Positions 30,645 to 40,891 of a stretch of 64,000 nucleotides of DNA are shown piece after piece. A program made the translations under genes and the position numbers. The stretch comes from Pseudocercospora fijiensis CIRAD86. Taxonomy: Eukaryota; Ascomycota; Dothideomycetes; Mycosphaerellales; Mycosphaerellaceae. Numbering within the stretch: position 1 is the stretch's first letter; each line of letters starts with the position of its first letter. Under the pieces are notes generated by a model that made no database searches, had not been told where the DNA came from, and saw only the letters and a list, made by a program, of their open reading frames with translations. The DNA lies in assembly GCF_000340215.1 (NCBI RefSeq), contig NW_006921535.1, positions 1,430,483-1,494,482 on the forward strand. The letters run 5' to 3'.

Positions 30645-30677
30645 CTAGGTTTTGCGTTTTACCGTAGAATGCCAAGA
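30645..30677 (+). repeat. Left terminal inverted repeat of the Tc1/mariner element
   Basis: Starts CTAGGTTTTGCGTTTTACCG and matches the reverse complement of 34043-34075 with about four transition differences. Preceded by TA. Confidence 0.85.
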
Positions 30678-30779
30678 ATAGCGGCTTAGCAGCACGGAAC
30701 CTTATAGTTTACTAGGGAATGTGCTCCTCTTCTGTTCTCGTAGACCTTGTAACGTATCCTTATACCGCTAAATAGCGAT

Positions 30780-32510
30780 AGTTATTAACCTACTGCCTAA
30801 GTTAGCGTATACGGTCGCAATCTATGCTACTAGCGACCTCGTATAGTAGTATTTCGAGATACCTAATCGCGGCGGAGCGACGACTTCGTAGACTTCGAGA
30901 ACGCGTAAACTAGTCGATAAGGACCTACTAGACTATAAGAATGCTACTAAGCAGCGCAAGTCGCCTATAAAGGGTTAGAAGAATATAACAAAGTCGAAGG
31001 TAGCGGCGGCGCTAAAGAAGTTTAGTAAGGCTCGCGTAAACGACGTATAGGTATAGAAGGAGTTTACTAAGTAGAATAATAGCGCCTCGACGGCAGTTAG
31101 TAAGGATAAAGAGGTCGTAGATTTAATAGCTATAGTAGACGCCTCGCTATCGAAGTCTGTATTTAATAAGTTAGCGCCGCCGCGAGTAATTAATAGAATA
31201 GAAATAAATAAAGAAGATATTAAGACGGCTTCTTACGATACTCGTAACACTTTCTAGTATAAACAAGCGTAGCGCCTACTTACTAGCAACTAAGAGGTCG
31301 CTATAAAGAATTTCGAGCGTACTAGCTAGTCCGCTTAATATTGCTACGAAGCCTTCTATTAGGCAGTCGCTAAGGCGTAGAAGAAGTAGCTCTTTATAGG
31401 CGACTACTTTATAATAGCTTCTACGAAGGGTATTAGTAAGAGTAACTAGTTTAAGTAGTCGATAACTGCGGAAGAAGAAGGTAAGGTCGCTCCGGCTATA
31501 TCTGTCGCTCCTACCTTATTACGAATACTAATCTCTCGAAGGGGACGATTATCGTATAGCACTCGCTGCCGCACTAGAGTTTAAGCGTAATAGAAAGGAC
31601 AAGATTAAAGTAGATCTCGAGTTTAAGATAGCGGTAAAGGATGCTAGACCTACGGCCGTTAAAGTGTCTAAGTTAAAGCTAAACGATTAGCAGACTATCG
31701 ATAGAATTGCCTATATTGCTAAGTAACGGTAGGTTAGCAATTATATCGCTAAGATTAAGGCTAACAATTAGTATAGCAACGGATCTTATAAGAACTATAA
31801 TTAGTACTACTACCTACTAGACGATCTACCTAATATTAAAAATAACTATCTCTAGATTAGTAGTAACAATGCTAGGCTCTAGTTTATAGCCCTTGCTACT
31901 AATAAACCTAGCGTTATAATAAGGAAGCCGCCTAAGAATATTGCTATTAAAATAGCTTAGTTTACTAACAATGCGAGAGATAAGATAAAGCAGATAAGGG
32001 CAAAGGAGACTCTATATGCTTAGGTGCTATATATACTATATAACCGTAGCAAGTCTGCGCCTATTACTTATGTTAATTATAAGAGAGTAATTGAGGCCGC
32101 TTTCTAAGCTGTTACTAGCATTCTTTAGCCTAGCGGCTCTCGTGCTATTCCGGCTTAATAACAACCTTAATTGGAGCTATAACAAGTATAGCAAGAGTCG
32201 CCTATTCTACTACGTATTGCTAAGTAAATTGGTACGCCTATCTTAAGCCTTATAAGATAGTTCTTTTAATAGGCAGGTAAGTAATACGAATAGTCTAATC
32301 CGGAAGAGAAAGACGACTTCTTAAAGATAGAGTTACACTTCCTTACTAAGAAATAGGACTGTAATCGTATAGCACGAGCCGATAAGAAGTATTAGAAGGA
32401 TAAATTAGGCTTCTTTAAAGGCTATTATAGTCGCCTACTTGAGTGCTTAAAGCGCTTTTAGAAGGAGAAGTTGTTTAAAAGAGCAGAGGGAAGTCGGAAG
32501 TAATAGTAAT
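30780..32510 (+). pseudogene. Relic ORF of unknown family inside the Tc1/mariner element
   Basis: A coding-like frame on the plus strand broken by many TAG/TAA codons, as RIP makes from CAG, CAA and TGG. Readable stretches include KDLLDYKNATK, KKFSKARVNDV, LAPPRVINRIEINKEDIK near 31180, and KDKLGFFKGYYSRLLECLKRF near 32400-32460. It is Lys-rich with charged helices. I recognise no family. It may be an accessory protein of the transposon or a captured gene. It converges on the transposase relic. Confidence 0.45.
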
Positions 32511-32879
32511 AATAACGACATTTATAACGGAGCAACGGCTGTTCTTATTAGTTTAGATTTGTTAGACGATTACTAAGAATAAACGAATTTACTAGCTTAT
32601 TAACTGCTCCGCTACGTGTGTCTATATTATTACTATCGCTACGAAGCGCCTTTCCGGCCGTACCTCGCGAAGCTCTCGGAGCTCTCGGCGGAGGAAATAT
32701 ATAAAGCTTAGTAATACCTACTAACACCTTGTGCATTTTACTGTACGCATAACACTATAGTAATGTATATAAAATTAATAGCGGAGCTTCGTATATATAT
32801 AATCTCGAGATCCTGTATATAATATTATATATTTGTTATATAGTTGTAGCTAAATATAAAGCGAGTCGAAGTTGCGAAG

Positions 32880-33860
32880 TAATTGATCCTTAGCTTCTTC
32901 CTCTCCGCTATTAACGTTATATCTAGCATACCTAAACAACCCTCGTACGTCTATTCCTACTACGTATTCTAGCGCCTATATAAGGAAGTCTATAAAGCAG
33001 TCGAAGTTATTAATTAAGTCCTTATTCTTCTTTATCTATATCTTTAGTATATTAAAGGTTTGCTTAATTAGGTTGAGATCTAGTAAGTAAGGAGGCAGAT
33101 ATTCGAGCGTATATCTAGCGCGAGTAATTATCTCTTCGATATTAATACTATAGTAGATTAAGGCGTTGTCTATTATAAAGATTATCTCCTTTCTAGCAAT
33201 AAGCGGTAGCACTTAATTCTCGAGCTAGTCGTTAAAGGTAACTTAATCTATAGAGCCTTAGACATAAAGAGTATAGGGTAGGTATCTATTAATCGTTAGC
33301 GCCGGCAAGACTAAAGTGCGTTCTTCTTATTGTACGTACTAATAATCTATATAATCTACGCCTTCCGGAGACTAACTATACTTGCGGTAAGCCGTCTTCT
33401 AGTTTGTCGCTATCTTATCGATAAATACTAACTTCCGAATAGGCTACCTCTTACACTTCTTACTCTAAACGGCTCTTACTAATAGATTACGCTCCTTTAC
33501 TATCTTCCGCGATGCTTTCTAAGTCTACTTTATTATATCGACTAGGTAGCGGTATACGTTCGAGAGGTATAACTAGACATTAAACTCGTCGTAGAGCGCG
33601 AGATATATCTCTTCGAGGTATGCCTCTAGTCGATAAGAGAGATATTCTTCGAGCTAGTCTCGCATTTCTTTAGTAAGTACGCGCTTACGACCTAGCGGTA
33701 GGCGTAGTAGACAATAGGCCTACTAGAAGAGATTATAATTAACGCGCTATTTATATAATATCGACCTCGTAATACCAGTTGCTAGCATTATATCGTTAAT
33801 CGACTTGCCCTCTTCGAATAATAACTCTGCCTTCTTTATAGTCTCCTCGGGCATCTTCGT
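32880..33860 (-). pseudogene. Tc1/mariner DDE transposase, RIP-inactivated
   Basis: Reading the minus strand from about 33850 gives an N-terminal helix-turn-helix-like start (PEETIKKAELLFEEGKSIND), then IIFIIDNALIYYS near 33170 and LEYLPPYLLDLNLIKQTF near 33070-33110, ending ALEYVVGIDVRGLFRYA. These match the IDNAPIHHS and PDLNPIEQ blocks of DDE transposases with Pro-to-Leu, His-to-Tyr and Glu-to-Lys changes, all C-to-T or G-to-A. The catalytic acidic residue in the last block is lost. Many in-frame stops at former Trp and Gln codons. Not functional. Confidence 0.8.
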
Positions 33861-34042
33861 ACTAACCCTAGTACGTACCTCTACCTTCTTACCGGGCGGC
33901 GCCTACTTCTTACGACCTATAAGCGAATATAGCGATATTCTACGGTTAAAACAATACCTTAACAGTCGCTATACTATTAAAAATAAGGCAATACGGTCTA
34001 TTAAGAGATAGGTTTAAAATGCGGTATACGGCTCTACGAGAG

Positions 34043-34075
34043 GCTTAGCATTCTATAGTAAAACGTAAAACCTAG
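34043..34075 (-). repeat. Right terminal inverted repeat of the Tc1/mariner element
   Basis: Reverse complement starts CTAGGTTTTACGTTTTACTA. Followed by TA, which completes the target-site duplication. Confidence 0.85.
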
Positions 34076-34701
34076 TAATACCGCATGCCTCTACGTTCCT
34101 AAATAGGATGTTTGTTTACTTCTCGGTATATATATATATATCTTCCTATCGCGTTCTTCCTCTTTCTTATATTAACCTCGCTATCGCTACCGTAAGTACT
34201 ATCCCTCCCTGTTTATCGCTAATTTTAACGCATAGGACGATATATATCGCGTAGACGCGGTATATATATTTCGCGTAGGGGTCCCTTTCCGGCATTTTAG
34301 CCGGAAATTCGACCTCGCTATCGCCCCCTCCTTCCTCTACCTTAGGATCCCGCTCCGCCCTAGAGTAAAGAATAGTAGGGGCCCCTACTAGCCGAGACCG
34401 TCGGACGGCGGGGACCCTCCGAAGGGAGCCTACGACTATAAGAAGGGGGGACCCGTCTATAAGGTATACTCGAGGCGTAGGGGTACTATTCTACGCGAGA
34501 TACTACCTCTTCCGCCGGAGGCTATTAGTATCTTTCTTTTTAAAAACGTTGCGAATAAACGTATATTAAAAATCGTCGTCTATACTCGTCTAAATTCTCG
34601 TCCAATTTCTCGTCTAATTTCTGTCTTCCTACCTCCGTATTCTGCAGTAGGTTGCCCTTCGCAACGAGCGTGGGGGTAAAAAGACCGTGCATGCGGTATT
34701 A
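34076..34701. mobile_element. Short non-coding element with 13 bp terminal inverted repeats (MITE-like)
   Basis: TAATACCGCATGC at 34076-34088 is repeated inverted and without mismatch at 34689-34701. The 626 bp between shows RIP-type composition in its left half, a run of TA near 34128, and no coding frame. Its left end coincides with the right TA of the mariner-type element, so the larger element may have inserted at the TA that opens this one. No target duplication is certain. Confidence 0.5.
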
Positions 34702-36023
34702 AATACGGGCCCACCCTCCCCTCACCGGACACGCGCCCCTCTGAGACTGAAGCATTCTACTTGCACTACCCTGCAAGCTCGAAATCAGGCTGACTGCTAT
34801 TTTCAGTTTCCAGTCGGACCCTTCGCGTAGACAAGCTTCGCTAAAGCTCGCTCTTTCATACAAAAGGGCGCACAAAATGCAGCTCGGCCTCTGCAGTGGT
34901 TAGTAGAAATTAAAAAACGCTATCACGTGCTCGATGCTAACCACGGCAGTATATGTAGCGGCGAAAGACATCGCGCCTGCGACAGACATCACGGCGGCGA
35001 CAGACATTACGGCGGCTCGATAGCTGCACACTTAGCGACAAAGTGCCTTAACAGCTCAGAGCCATACGACGTTTCGCATTCTTCGCTGGACCTGATGAGC
35101 AAGCTGCTGCAGTGGCTCTCAGAATATCCTTGTCTATCAAATTGGCTACATTTGTAGTCCTACATGTACTCGACCTTTCGCCTATGAGTGAACCTCCGCA
35201 GCCCCTGCTGAACGCCTTTTTGGTCGACTGACCACCTTGCTTTGCCAAGCTGGGGATTCCTCCATCCCTTTACCCTCTACATACAACCATCCATCTAGGA
35301 GAATGTCAGTCTGGAAGATTCAAAGGCGGGGGCGAAGACTGTATTCACTCACGGCGTCGCACTTCGGCCTTCCGCATCTGTCCACTCTTGTTCCATCCAC
35401 GAGGAAATACGCGCAAGCCTGCTTCGATATCGCCTCCTGAAAAGCTTGGCAGTCGCATTGTCGTTGGGACAGCTTGGGCCCAGTGGTGGTATCTCCGCCG
35501 TCAATGGCATCATGGCTGCCAGATTGGCATACGAAGTGAAACTGCATCAACTCCGTGCTGCAGGCCATGCCGTGTGTCCAAGGTTCGAGCCAGCACCAGA
35601 TACCGGAGGCGAAGTATGCGAGCGACCAGTGCGTGGACAACGTCGCTGCCGAAAACTTGCATGTCTGCCGAGACGATTGGAGAGAACGAGGCATGAGACT
35701 ACATCAGGTGTCTAGGAGAGACGTATTTGTGCCTTTGGCTGCTGTGGCGCTCGCATTTGGACTTGGGACGGGAATAGAACACGTTCCGAGATTGAAGGCA
35801 CTGGATCCATAGCTCGGACTCCTGCCGATCGAAAAGCGCTTCATTCATAGGCTTGACTGCATGGGCTTCCGGAGCCTGACAACGATCGAAACAGTATTGC
35901 GACATCCAGTCTCGTGGATTCCGAGGCGAGAGCGATCGAATCTCACCTGGAGTGATTACCACCAGGCACTCACGAGATGCAGGCTCCCAACTACTTGCGG
36001 CGATAGCCTTGGCTGAACCTAGG
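34702..36023. other. Ordinary-composition spacer, no supportable gene
   Basis: 1.3 kb with normal CpA/TpG, so not RIP-mutated. An 18 bp unit (GACAGACATYACGGCGGC) occurs twice in tandem near 34982-35017. Overlapping ORFs of 85-124 codons occur on both strands at 35237-35812; the minus-strand one (35320-35694) is moderately Cys-rich but has no signal peptide. None is convincing. Confidence 0.35.
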
Positions 36024-36642
36024 GATTCTAGATAAACCGCTTACGAATTCGATGCCTGTGTTCACCTGAGCTTCACTTCCAATACAATTCATGTGGAATG
36101 CAGCCGGGGTACATTTGCCTAGTCCCTGCACTGGGACCTTGCTGTGAGTGGCGGGATGTGATCTTCGACCTGTGTTCACCTAAGGCTTCTGCTTCCAATG
36201 CCGTTCATGTATAATGCAGCTCAGGTACATTTGCTTGGTCCCTGTACTAGGACCTTGCTATGAGTGGCGGAAGTTTCGATCTTCGACTTAGATACGCCGC
36301 TTACGACTTCATTGCCTTTGCGTGTTCGCCTAAGCTTCTCCTTCCAATGCAGTTTATGTATAATGCAGCTCAGGTACATGTGCTTGGCCCATGCTCTGGA
36401 ACCTTGCCATGAGTGGTATCGACTGGATAGACCACTTACGACTTCATTGCCTGTGCTCACTTGTTCGCCTGAGCTTGACTTCCTATGCAGTTCATGTGTA
36501 ATGCTGCTCAGATATATTTGCTTGGTCCCTGCACTAGAACCTTGCAATGAGTGGCATCGACTAGATAGACTGCTTACGACTTCAATGCCTGTGTTTACCT
36601 GTTCGCCTGTTCACCTAAGCTTCTACTTCCAATGCAGTTTAT

Positions 36643-36849
36643 CCGAGCGAAGCGAAGTAAACAGGCATAAGCCGAAGCATTCGAGGAGCTTACGACGAGG
36701 ATGCGAAGGTGTTATCTGTTTACGAGCTGCGACAACTACGCTATAGCGACAACGACGTTGTAACACGCTCTTGCGATACACTCACTCTTACAACGGTGTA
36801 GCAGCAACAACTTCTAGCTATTATTCCGCTTGGGTCTCGCTTCGCTCGG
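36643..36849. mobile_element. Small insertion with 13 bp inverted repeat ends
   Basis: CCGAGCGAAGCGA at 36643-36655 is exactly inverted at 36837-36849. The sequence interrupts a minisatellite unit: TTTAT ends the unit before the insert, and TTTAT occurs again near 36881-36886, where the unit resumes. The inserted stretch is thus about 240 bp, some 30 bp longer than the inverted-repeat span on its right side. No coding frame. A MITE-like origin is likely, type unknown. Confidence 0.5.
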
Positions 36850-36961
36850 CAACCCTCAGGCAGCACCTGCCTATACGGTACTTTATATGCAATGCTGCTC
36901 AGGTACATTTGCTTGGTCTCTTCACTAGAACCTTGCAATGAGTGGCATCAACTAGATAGAA

Positions 36962-37201
36962 TGGAACGAGCAGCACGACGAACTCAGACAGTCGAGCAAT
37001 GCCTATATCACCGGACTCAGGCAGGTGAGAGATAAGTTGCCGATGGAGATGAGACCACTAGCGGTCGACAAAATGCTCGATGGCATAAGCAACAAAGAGG
37101 TGAAGAAGCACTTCATCACCACAGATAGTCCCGTCGACTTCGATGAGGCAGCGAGAGTTGCGATCCGATACGACAACTGCTCTCAAATTTCGGGGACTTG
37201 A
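36962..37201 (+). pseudogene. Gag-like retrotransposon fragment, not RIP-mutated
   Basis: An open frame of 79 codons without a start codon. It reads NEQHDELRQSSNAYI, LRQVRDKLPMEMRPLAVD, MLDGISNKEVKKHF and EAARVAIRYDNCSQI, then a stop. The helical, charged pattern resembles the capsid region of retroelement Gag proteins (Ty1/Ty3 type). Base composition is normal, unlike the RIP-mutated elements in this window. It sits inside the interrupted minisatellite. No LTR or pol sequence is adjacent. The family call is tentative. Confidence 0.4.
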
Positions 37202-37497
37202 GCTGTTAGGAGATAGTCGACGACTTCTCCGTACCAAGGATCAGTCATTAAGGCTTTCTGCTGAGATTGCAGGGCAGCCCATCTCTGGGAAAGAAAAGCC
37301 CCAGGAGTTCATGTAGCTAGCTGGGTAGGTATGTCAGGCGAGACAGATGTTCACCGGAGCTTCACTTCCAATGCAGTCCATGTGTAATCCAGCTCAGGTA
37401 TACTTGCTTAGTCCCTCTACATACAAGTATGGGTATCATCGTACAAATCATGTCTCATCACAACCAATCACTGCTCTGCTCTGTGCTGCAATCTTCT

Positions 37498-39198
37498 TCA
37501 AAGCTCCTGCTTACTCCCAATCCCTCTCCGATCAACCTGCTCTCCACGATCCAAAACCTTCCTGAAACTGTCTTGCTCAATTTGTCGATTCGCATCTCTC
37601 TGCTTCTCCAACCTCTCAATTCCCAATTGGATATTACTGATGTGAACTTCCAAAGGAACCTTATGGGTACCCACGACTTCGGGCATACCGACTCTTTCTC
37701 TCAGATCTTCAAGGCTTGCTTGGATTTCTTGCAATTTCAGTAAAGTGCTGGTGACGTGACCCCAAGCCATGCGACGATAGTGTTGGACGGAATTGAGGAG
37801 GTCGATTTGGGAGTTGAGCTTTTGGACTGTGTTCTTGTTGCCGCCCAATTTAGTCCAGAGTGTGGAAAAGAGCTCGTCTTTATCGACTCCAATGCGGACT
37901 CCGTCGCGAGTGGCAACACCTTGGATTTCGTCGAGGCGGTTGTCCATGTCATTCAGCATTCCTTGAAGCACCAGAGCCTCATCGATGAGGCTCATGATTT
38001 GTTCTTCGACAGCATCGGTGTGGCGAAGGTATTGGTCGAGAATAATGTCGCGAGACATGCTCAGAGGCTGAAATGGGGCAAAGATGTTGAGATTGCTAGT
38101 GACCCATTTAGACAATGTGCCCTTAGCAGCCTCATTTTGCTCCACTCCATCAATGACACTTAACGTCCACCGGTTCGTGGAAAGGATGTGATCGACTGCT
38201 CGGCCGATGCGGCTGTTGAATTTGCTCAAGGATTGGCTTGCCTCTCGCGCAACCCCAATGAAACCATCGAATTCGAACACGAGTTGGTTCTTCGAAGGCA
38301 GATGAGAGTACTGCACCACGTGCTTGAGGTCTCGAATGCTCGCCTCACTGCGCTTCATGTCCAATGGCAAATTGACGCCGGTGGAAGCGCTCGCGAGTAC
38401 TTCCTGAAAGGCATCTTGCGTAGTGACCAGCCTGTCAAATTCTGCTGGTCCTTGTAGCTCGCGCAATTCTGGGTCCGGACAGAATGGTAGACTGCCGGTA
38501 AATGGTAGGCGGCATATTGGGCTGAGAGCATTATTTATGCTGTTCGTCAAAAAGCCCGAGAAGAAGACCATCGACGCAGTCAGAACGTATATCAGCAGTA
38601 TCCATCCCAAGATCGGCTTGAGGTTGTTCAGCGCATATCCTGTAACACCTGTCGCGTATACCAGAAGTGGTCGGATGATCTGCTGCCATATCGTGGCCGC
38701 ATATCTTGCCGTCGCTGGCTCATCCTCGGACTCATAATCAGCCGCGTCGTATTCCTTCAGCCTGCTCTTTCGCATTCTGCCTGCATCGCTCGTCATACTC
38801 CTCTCGATCATTCTACTCCTCGGTGTTGCGGCGCGCGTAGTTCTACGAATCTGCCCCGCATCGCTTGTGTTGCTTCGCTCGTTTAATCGGAATCTCGGTG
38901 TCGCATCTCGTCTCCGAGACGTCGCTGCCTTTGCTCCGCCGTCTGGCGAGGATGGCATGACCAACTCAGGCTCTACAGAGGACCTCAAATTTCTCCGGCG
39001 CGGAAGATCTGGCGCTTCCTCAATCGACTTTGTACTGCCGTTCGTGGCTCGAGTCTGCCTCGCGCTCGATCGATATTCGCTCCCCATCTCGTCGCGTTCT
39101 TCGTCTTCGTCCCACAAAGTTTCCTCCTCCTCCTCGTACGAATCGCCTACATCGTCCCATGACTCTGTGAGGTCTTCGCGTCGGCGTGAGCGCGCCAT
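37498..39198 (-). CDS. Conserved-type membrane protein with C-terminal coiled coils
   Basis: Intronless, 566 residues from the ATG at 39196-39198 (MARSRRREDLTESWDD). Residues 1-165 are charged and disordered, with an acidic cluster (YEEEEETLWDEDEERDE). An internal duplication covers about 100-145: TPRFRLNERSNTSDAGQIRR followed by TPRSRMIERSMTSDAGRMRK. A membrane segment lies at about 196-216 (ILGWILLIYVLTASMVFF) with a weaker hydrophobic stretch just before (about 176-190). The C-terminal 330 residues are mostly helical with coiled-coil character (VQKLNSQIDLLNSVQHYRR, LLKLQEIQASLEDLRERV, NIQLGIERLEKQRDANRQ). I do not recognise the family. The arrangement of a basic disordered N terminus, one membrane anchor and long coiled coils recalls nuclear-envelope proteins, but nothing diagnostic is seen. 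Confidence 0.75.
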   Translation of the reverse strand: MARSRRREDLTESWDDVGDSYEEEEETLWDEDEERDEMGSEYRSSARQTRATNGSTKSIEEAPDLPRRRNLRSSVEPELVMPSSPDGGAKAATSRRRDATPRFRLNERSNTSDAGQIRRTTRAATPRSRMIERSMTSDAGRMRKSRLKEYDAADYESEDEPATARYAATIWQQIIRPLLVYATGVTGYALNNLKPILGWILLIYVLTASMVFFSGFLTNSINNALSPICRLPFTGSLPFCPDPELRELQGPAEFDRLVTTQDAFQEVLASASTGVNLPLDMKRSEASIRDLKHVVQYSHLPSKNQLVFEFDGFIGVAREASQSLSKFNSRIGRAVDHILSTNRWTLSVIDGVEQNEAAKGTLSKWVTSNLNIFAPFQPLSMSRDIILDQYLRHTDAVEEQIMSLIDEALVLQGMLNDMDNRLDEIQGVATRDGVRIGVDKDELFSTLWTKLGGNKNTVQKLNSQIDLLNSVQHYRRMAWGHVTSTLLKLQEIQASLEDLRERVGMPEVVGTHKVPLEVHISNIQLGIERLEKQRDANRQIEQDSFRKVLDRGEQVDRRGIGSKQEL

Positions 39199-39632
39199 AC
39201 TCGAGATGATCTCGAGTTGATGTCACCGTTCTTGGCGTCTCGAAAGCAGGAGCCTGGCAATGCAATAATATTCGGGAGCAAGGGCAGAGTGTATTGATCA
39301 AGGGATGTGATAGGAGACGGAGTATCAAGATACTACTGCCCAGCCACCTACCTGATGTACTCCACGCGCGCGGATCGTGTGTGGTTGTTGACTGGTTGTT
39401 GGCCGGGATCAAGCGCGTGAGTGTGGTCACTCACTTGCAAGGGTCTAGAAATGACGTAGAAAAGCCTACGAGGCGCTAGTGAAAACTCGGTTGGCGCCGG
39501 CCATCTTTGCGTGGGCGTCGCAAACCAGCTCAAAGACTCGAAAGTGAATGAAGTCATGAATATACTAGAATGGTCTTAATCTGTATCTATCGGCGCACGA
39601 GATGAGGTCTGTCCACATTACACCGAGAATTC
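39199..39632. other. Intergenic, membrane-protein promoter
   Basis: 434 bp between the membrane-protein start and the dehydrogenase stop. No gene or repeat is seen. Confidence 0.35.
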
Positions 39633-40891
39633 TCAGTCTTCCACAGGCAACCCAACAGCCTCATAGCTTAACTTCCATAGCTTCTCCTCGCTCTCTTCAT
39701 CGTAGATGTGCGCCGCATATCCAGGAGCGCCGACTCCAGCGTCCTCGGGCATAGGCCCGGACTCTGCGCACTCAGCGAGATATCTTCCACCGTTCTAAAG
39801 GCCATGAATATGAGAGTCAGCAAATGTCCAGAGGAAAAGGGGCAACTCGATCGGGGAAGGCTGAGACCAGACAGCTGAATCTGACCTCACGACCATGACG
39901 AGATCGCCTGAATGAGGAAAGTCTTGCTCCGTTCGATGTACTCACCTTGCCTTCAAAATGATCGCTCACTGCAGCCCACACAGTTGTTGCCGCACCCTGC
40001 TCGGAACTCTTCCACATGTTCACGAATTTGTCAATACCCAGGGCCTTATAGTCGTTCTCACTCAGATGTCGTCCGAGCTCGGTATGGATTCCACCTGGAT
40101 GCAAACTCAGCCCGTGGAGACCCTTCGAGCCGTAGTGACGTTCAATAGACGAAGCCATGTAGATATTCGCGGACTTGGACTGGGCATAGCTTCGCCACTT
40201 GTCGTACGAGCCTGGCTTAAGAAAGTTGTAGTCTTCAAAGATGAATCCGCCGCGTCTGTGACCAGCGGACGAGACATTAATGACGCGAGAGTTGAATGAC
40301 GGAGTGCTCGAAGAGAGGAGCGAAGGCTTCAGGAGTTGAAATAGCAAGAAGTGAGCAAAGTGATTGGTGCCGATTTGCATCTCAAACCCATCCTTGGTCG
40401 TTGATTGTGGGCAAGCCATGACGCCTGCATTGTTGATCTGATGTTGATGAGTGAGGTGCGCAAAATTCACATGGGAGGAAATTGGAACTCACCAGAATAT
40501 TGAGCTGCGAGCTACGTTGCAGGAACTCCTCGGCACCCTTTCTGACGCTTTCCAAGGAGTCGAGATGGATTTCGAGCGCTTCTGGTCGGGGATAGTTCTT
40601 GTCTTCGCTTGGTGAATTGGAAACGATGTCATCGATGACCTTCTCAAGCTTTGGAATGTCTCGAGCGGAAAGAAAGAGCTGAGCACCCGTCTCGTAAAGT
40701 GCTTTCGCAGTATCGACGCCGATTCCGGAGCTTGTGCCAGTGATCAATATTGTCTTTCCTTTGAGCTTGCCGGAGGCGTTACAATCTTTGATGATCTGGA
40801 GAGCGGTAGGTCGGGCATCACCTGCACCTTGAGTGTTCTTGTGCTCCTCTGCATATGGCTGATATGGAGACTCTGGCGCGAATGAAGGCAT
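39633..40891 (-). CDS. Short-chain dehydrogenase/reductase, retinol dehydrogenase-like
   Basis: Three exons, 40493-40891, 39946-40437 and 39633-39794, with introns of 55 and 151 bp; all joins are in phase 0 and give 350 residues. Classical SDR layout: an N-terminal extension of about 45 residues, cofactor motif TGTSSGIG at 51-58, NNAGVM at 135-140, catalytic Ser190 in VINVSSAG, and Tyr217/Lys221 in YAQSKSAN. HPGGIHTELGRHL follows. The last exon supplies NGGRYLAECAESGP and the end EEKLWKLSYEAVGLPVED. SKSAN and the closing segment resemble the retinol-dehydrogenase/WW-oxidoreductase branch used broadly in fungi. The basic residues expected for NADPH choice (SARD after the second strand) are present. 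Substrate unknown. It shares a short divergent promoter with the methyltransferase gene. Confidence 0.9.

Larger units (their letters stand above)
30645..34075. mobile_element. Tc1/mariner-type DNA transposon, RIP-inactivated, 3.4 kb
   Basis: Terminal inverted repeats of about 33 bp face each other at 30645-30677 and 34043-34075. Both begin CTAGGTTTT and differ at about four positions, all C/T or G/A as RIP would leave. Each end is flanked by TA (30643-30644 and 34076-34077), the Tc1/mariner target duplication. The interior is depleted of CpA and TpG and full of TAG/TAA. It holds two relic coding regions facing each other: a DDE transposase on the minus strand in the right third, and an unidentified ORF on the plus strand in the left half. 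A second ORF and 3.4 kb are large for a classic Tc1/mariner element, so a composite or nested origin is possible. Confidence 0.82.
36024..37425. repeat. Degenerate minisatellite, units of 116-149 bp, interrupted
   Basis: Five adjacent units between about 36024 and 36642 share landmarks in order: TTCACCTRAGCTTC, CTTCCAATGCAGTTCATG, AATGCAGCTCAGGTACAT, TTGCTTGGTCCCT, ACCTTGC-ATGAGTGGC, CTAGATAGACCGCTTACG. The landmark CTTCC recurs at about 36076, 36191, 36341, 36478 and 36626. A further partial unit lies at about 36884-36960 and another at 37347-37425. Between them are two unrelated inserts, 36643 to about 36882 and about 36961-37345. Units differ by substitutions and small indels, so the array is old. 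Confidence 0.8.

Noticed and set aside
35580..35592. tRNA B-box-like sequence GGTTCGAGCC
   Set aside because: No matching A box, no acceptor or anticodon stem can be formed around it.
35320..35694. 124-codon Cys-containing ORF as a small secreted effector
   Set aside because: No signal peptide, no regular cysteine spacing, and an equally long ORF on the opposite strand.
36024..36660. CRISPR-like array
   Set aside because: The units are 116-149 bp tandem repeats without alternating unique spacers, in a eukaryotic genome.
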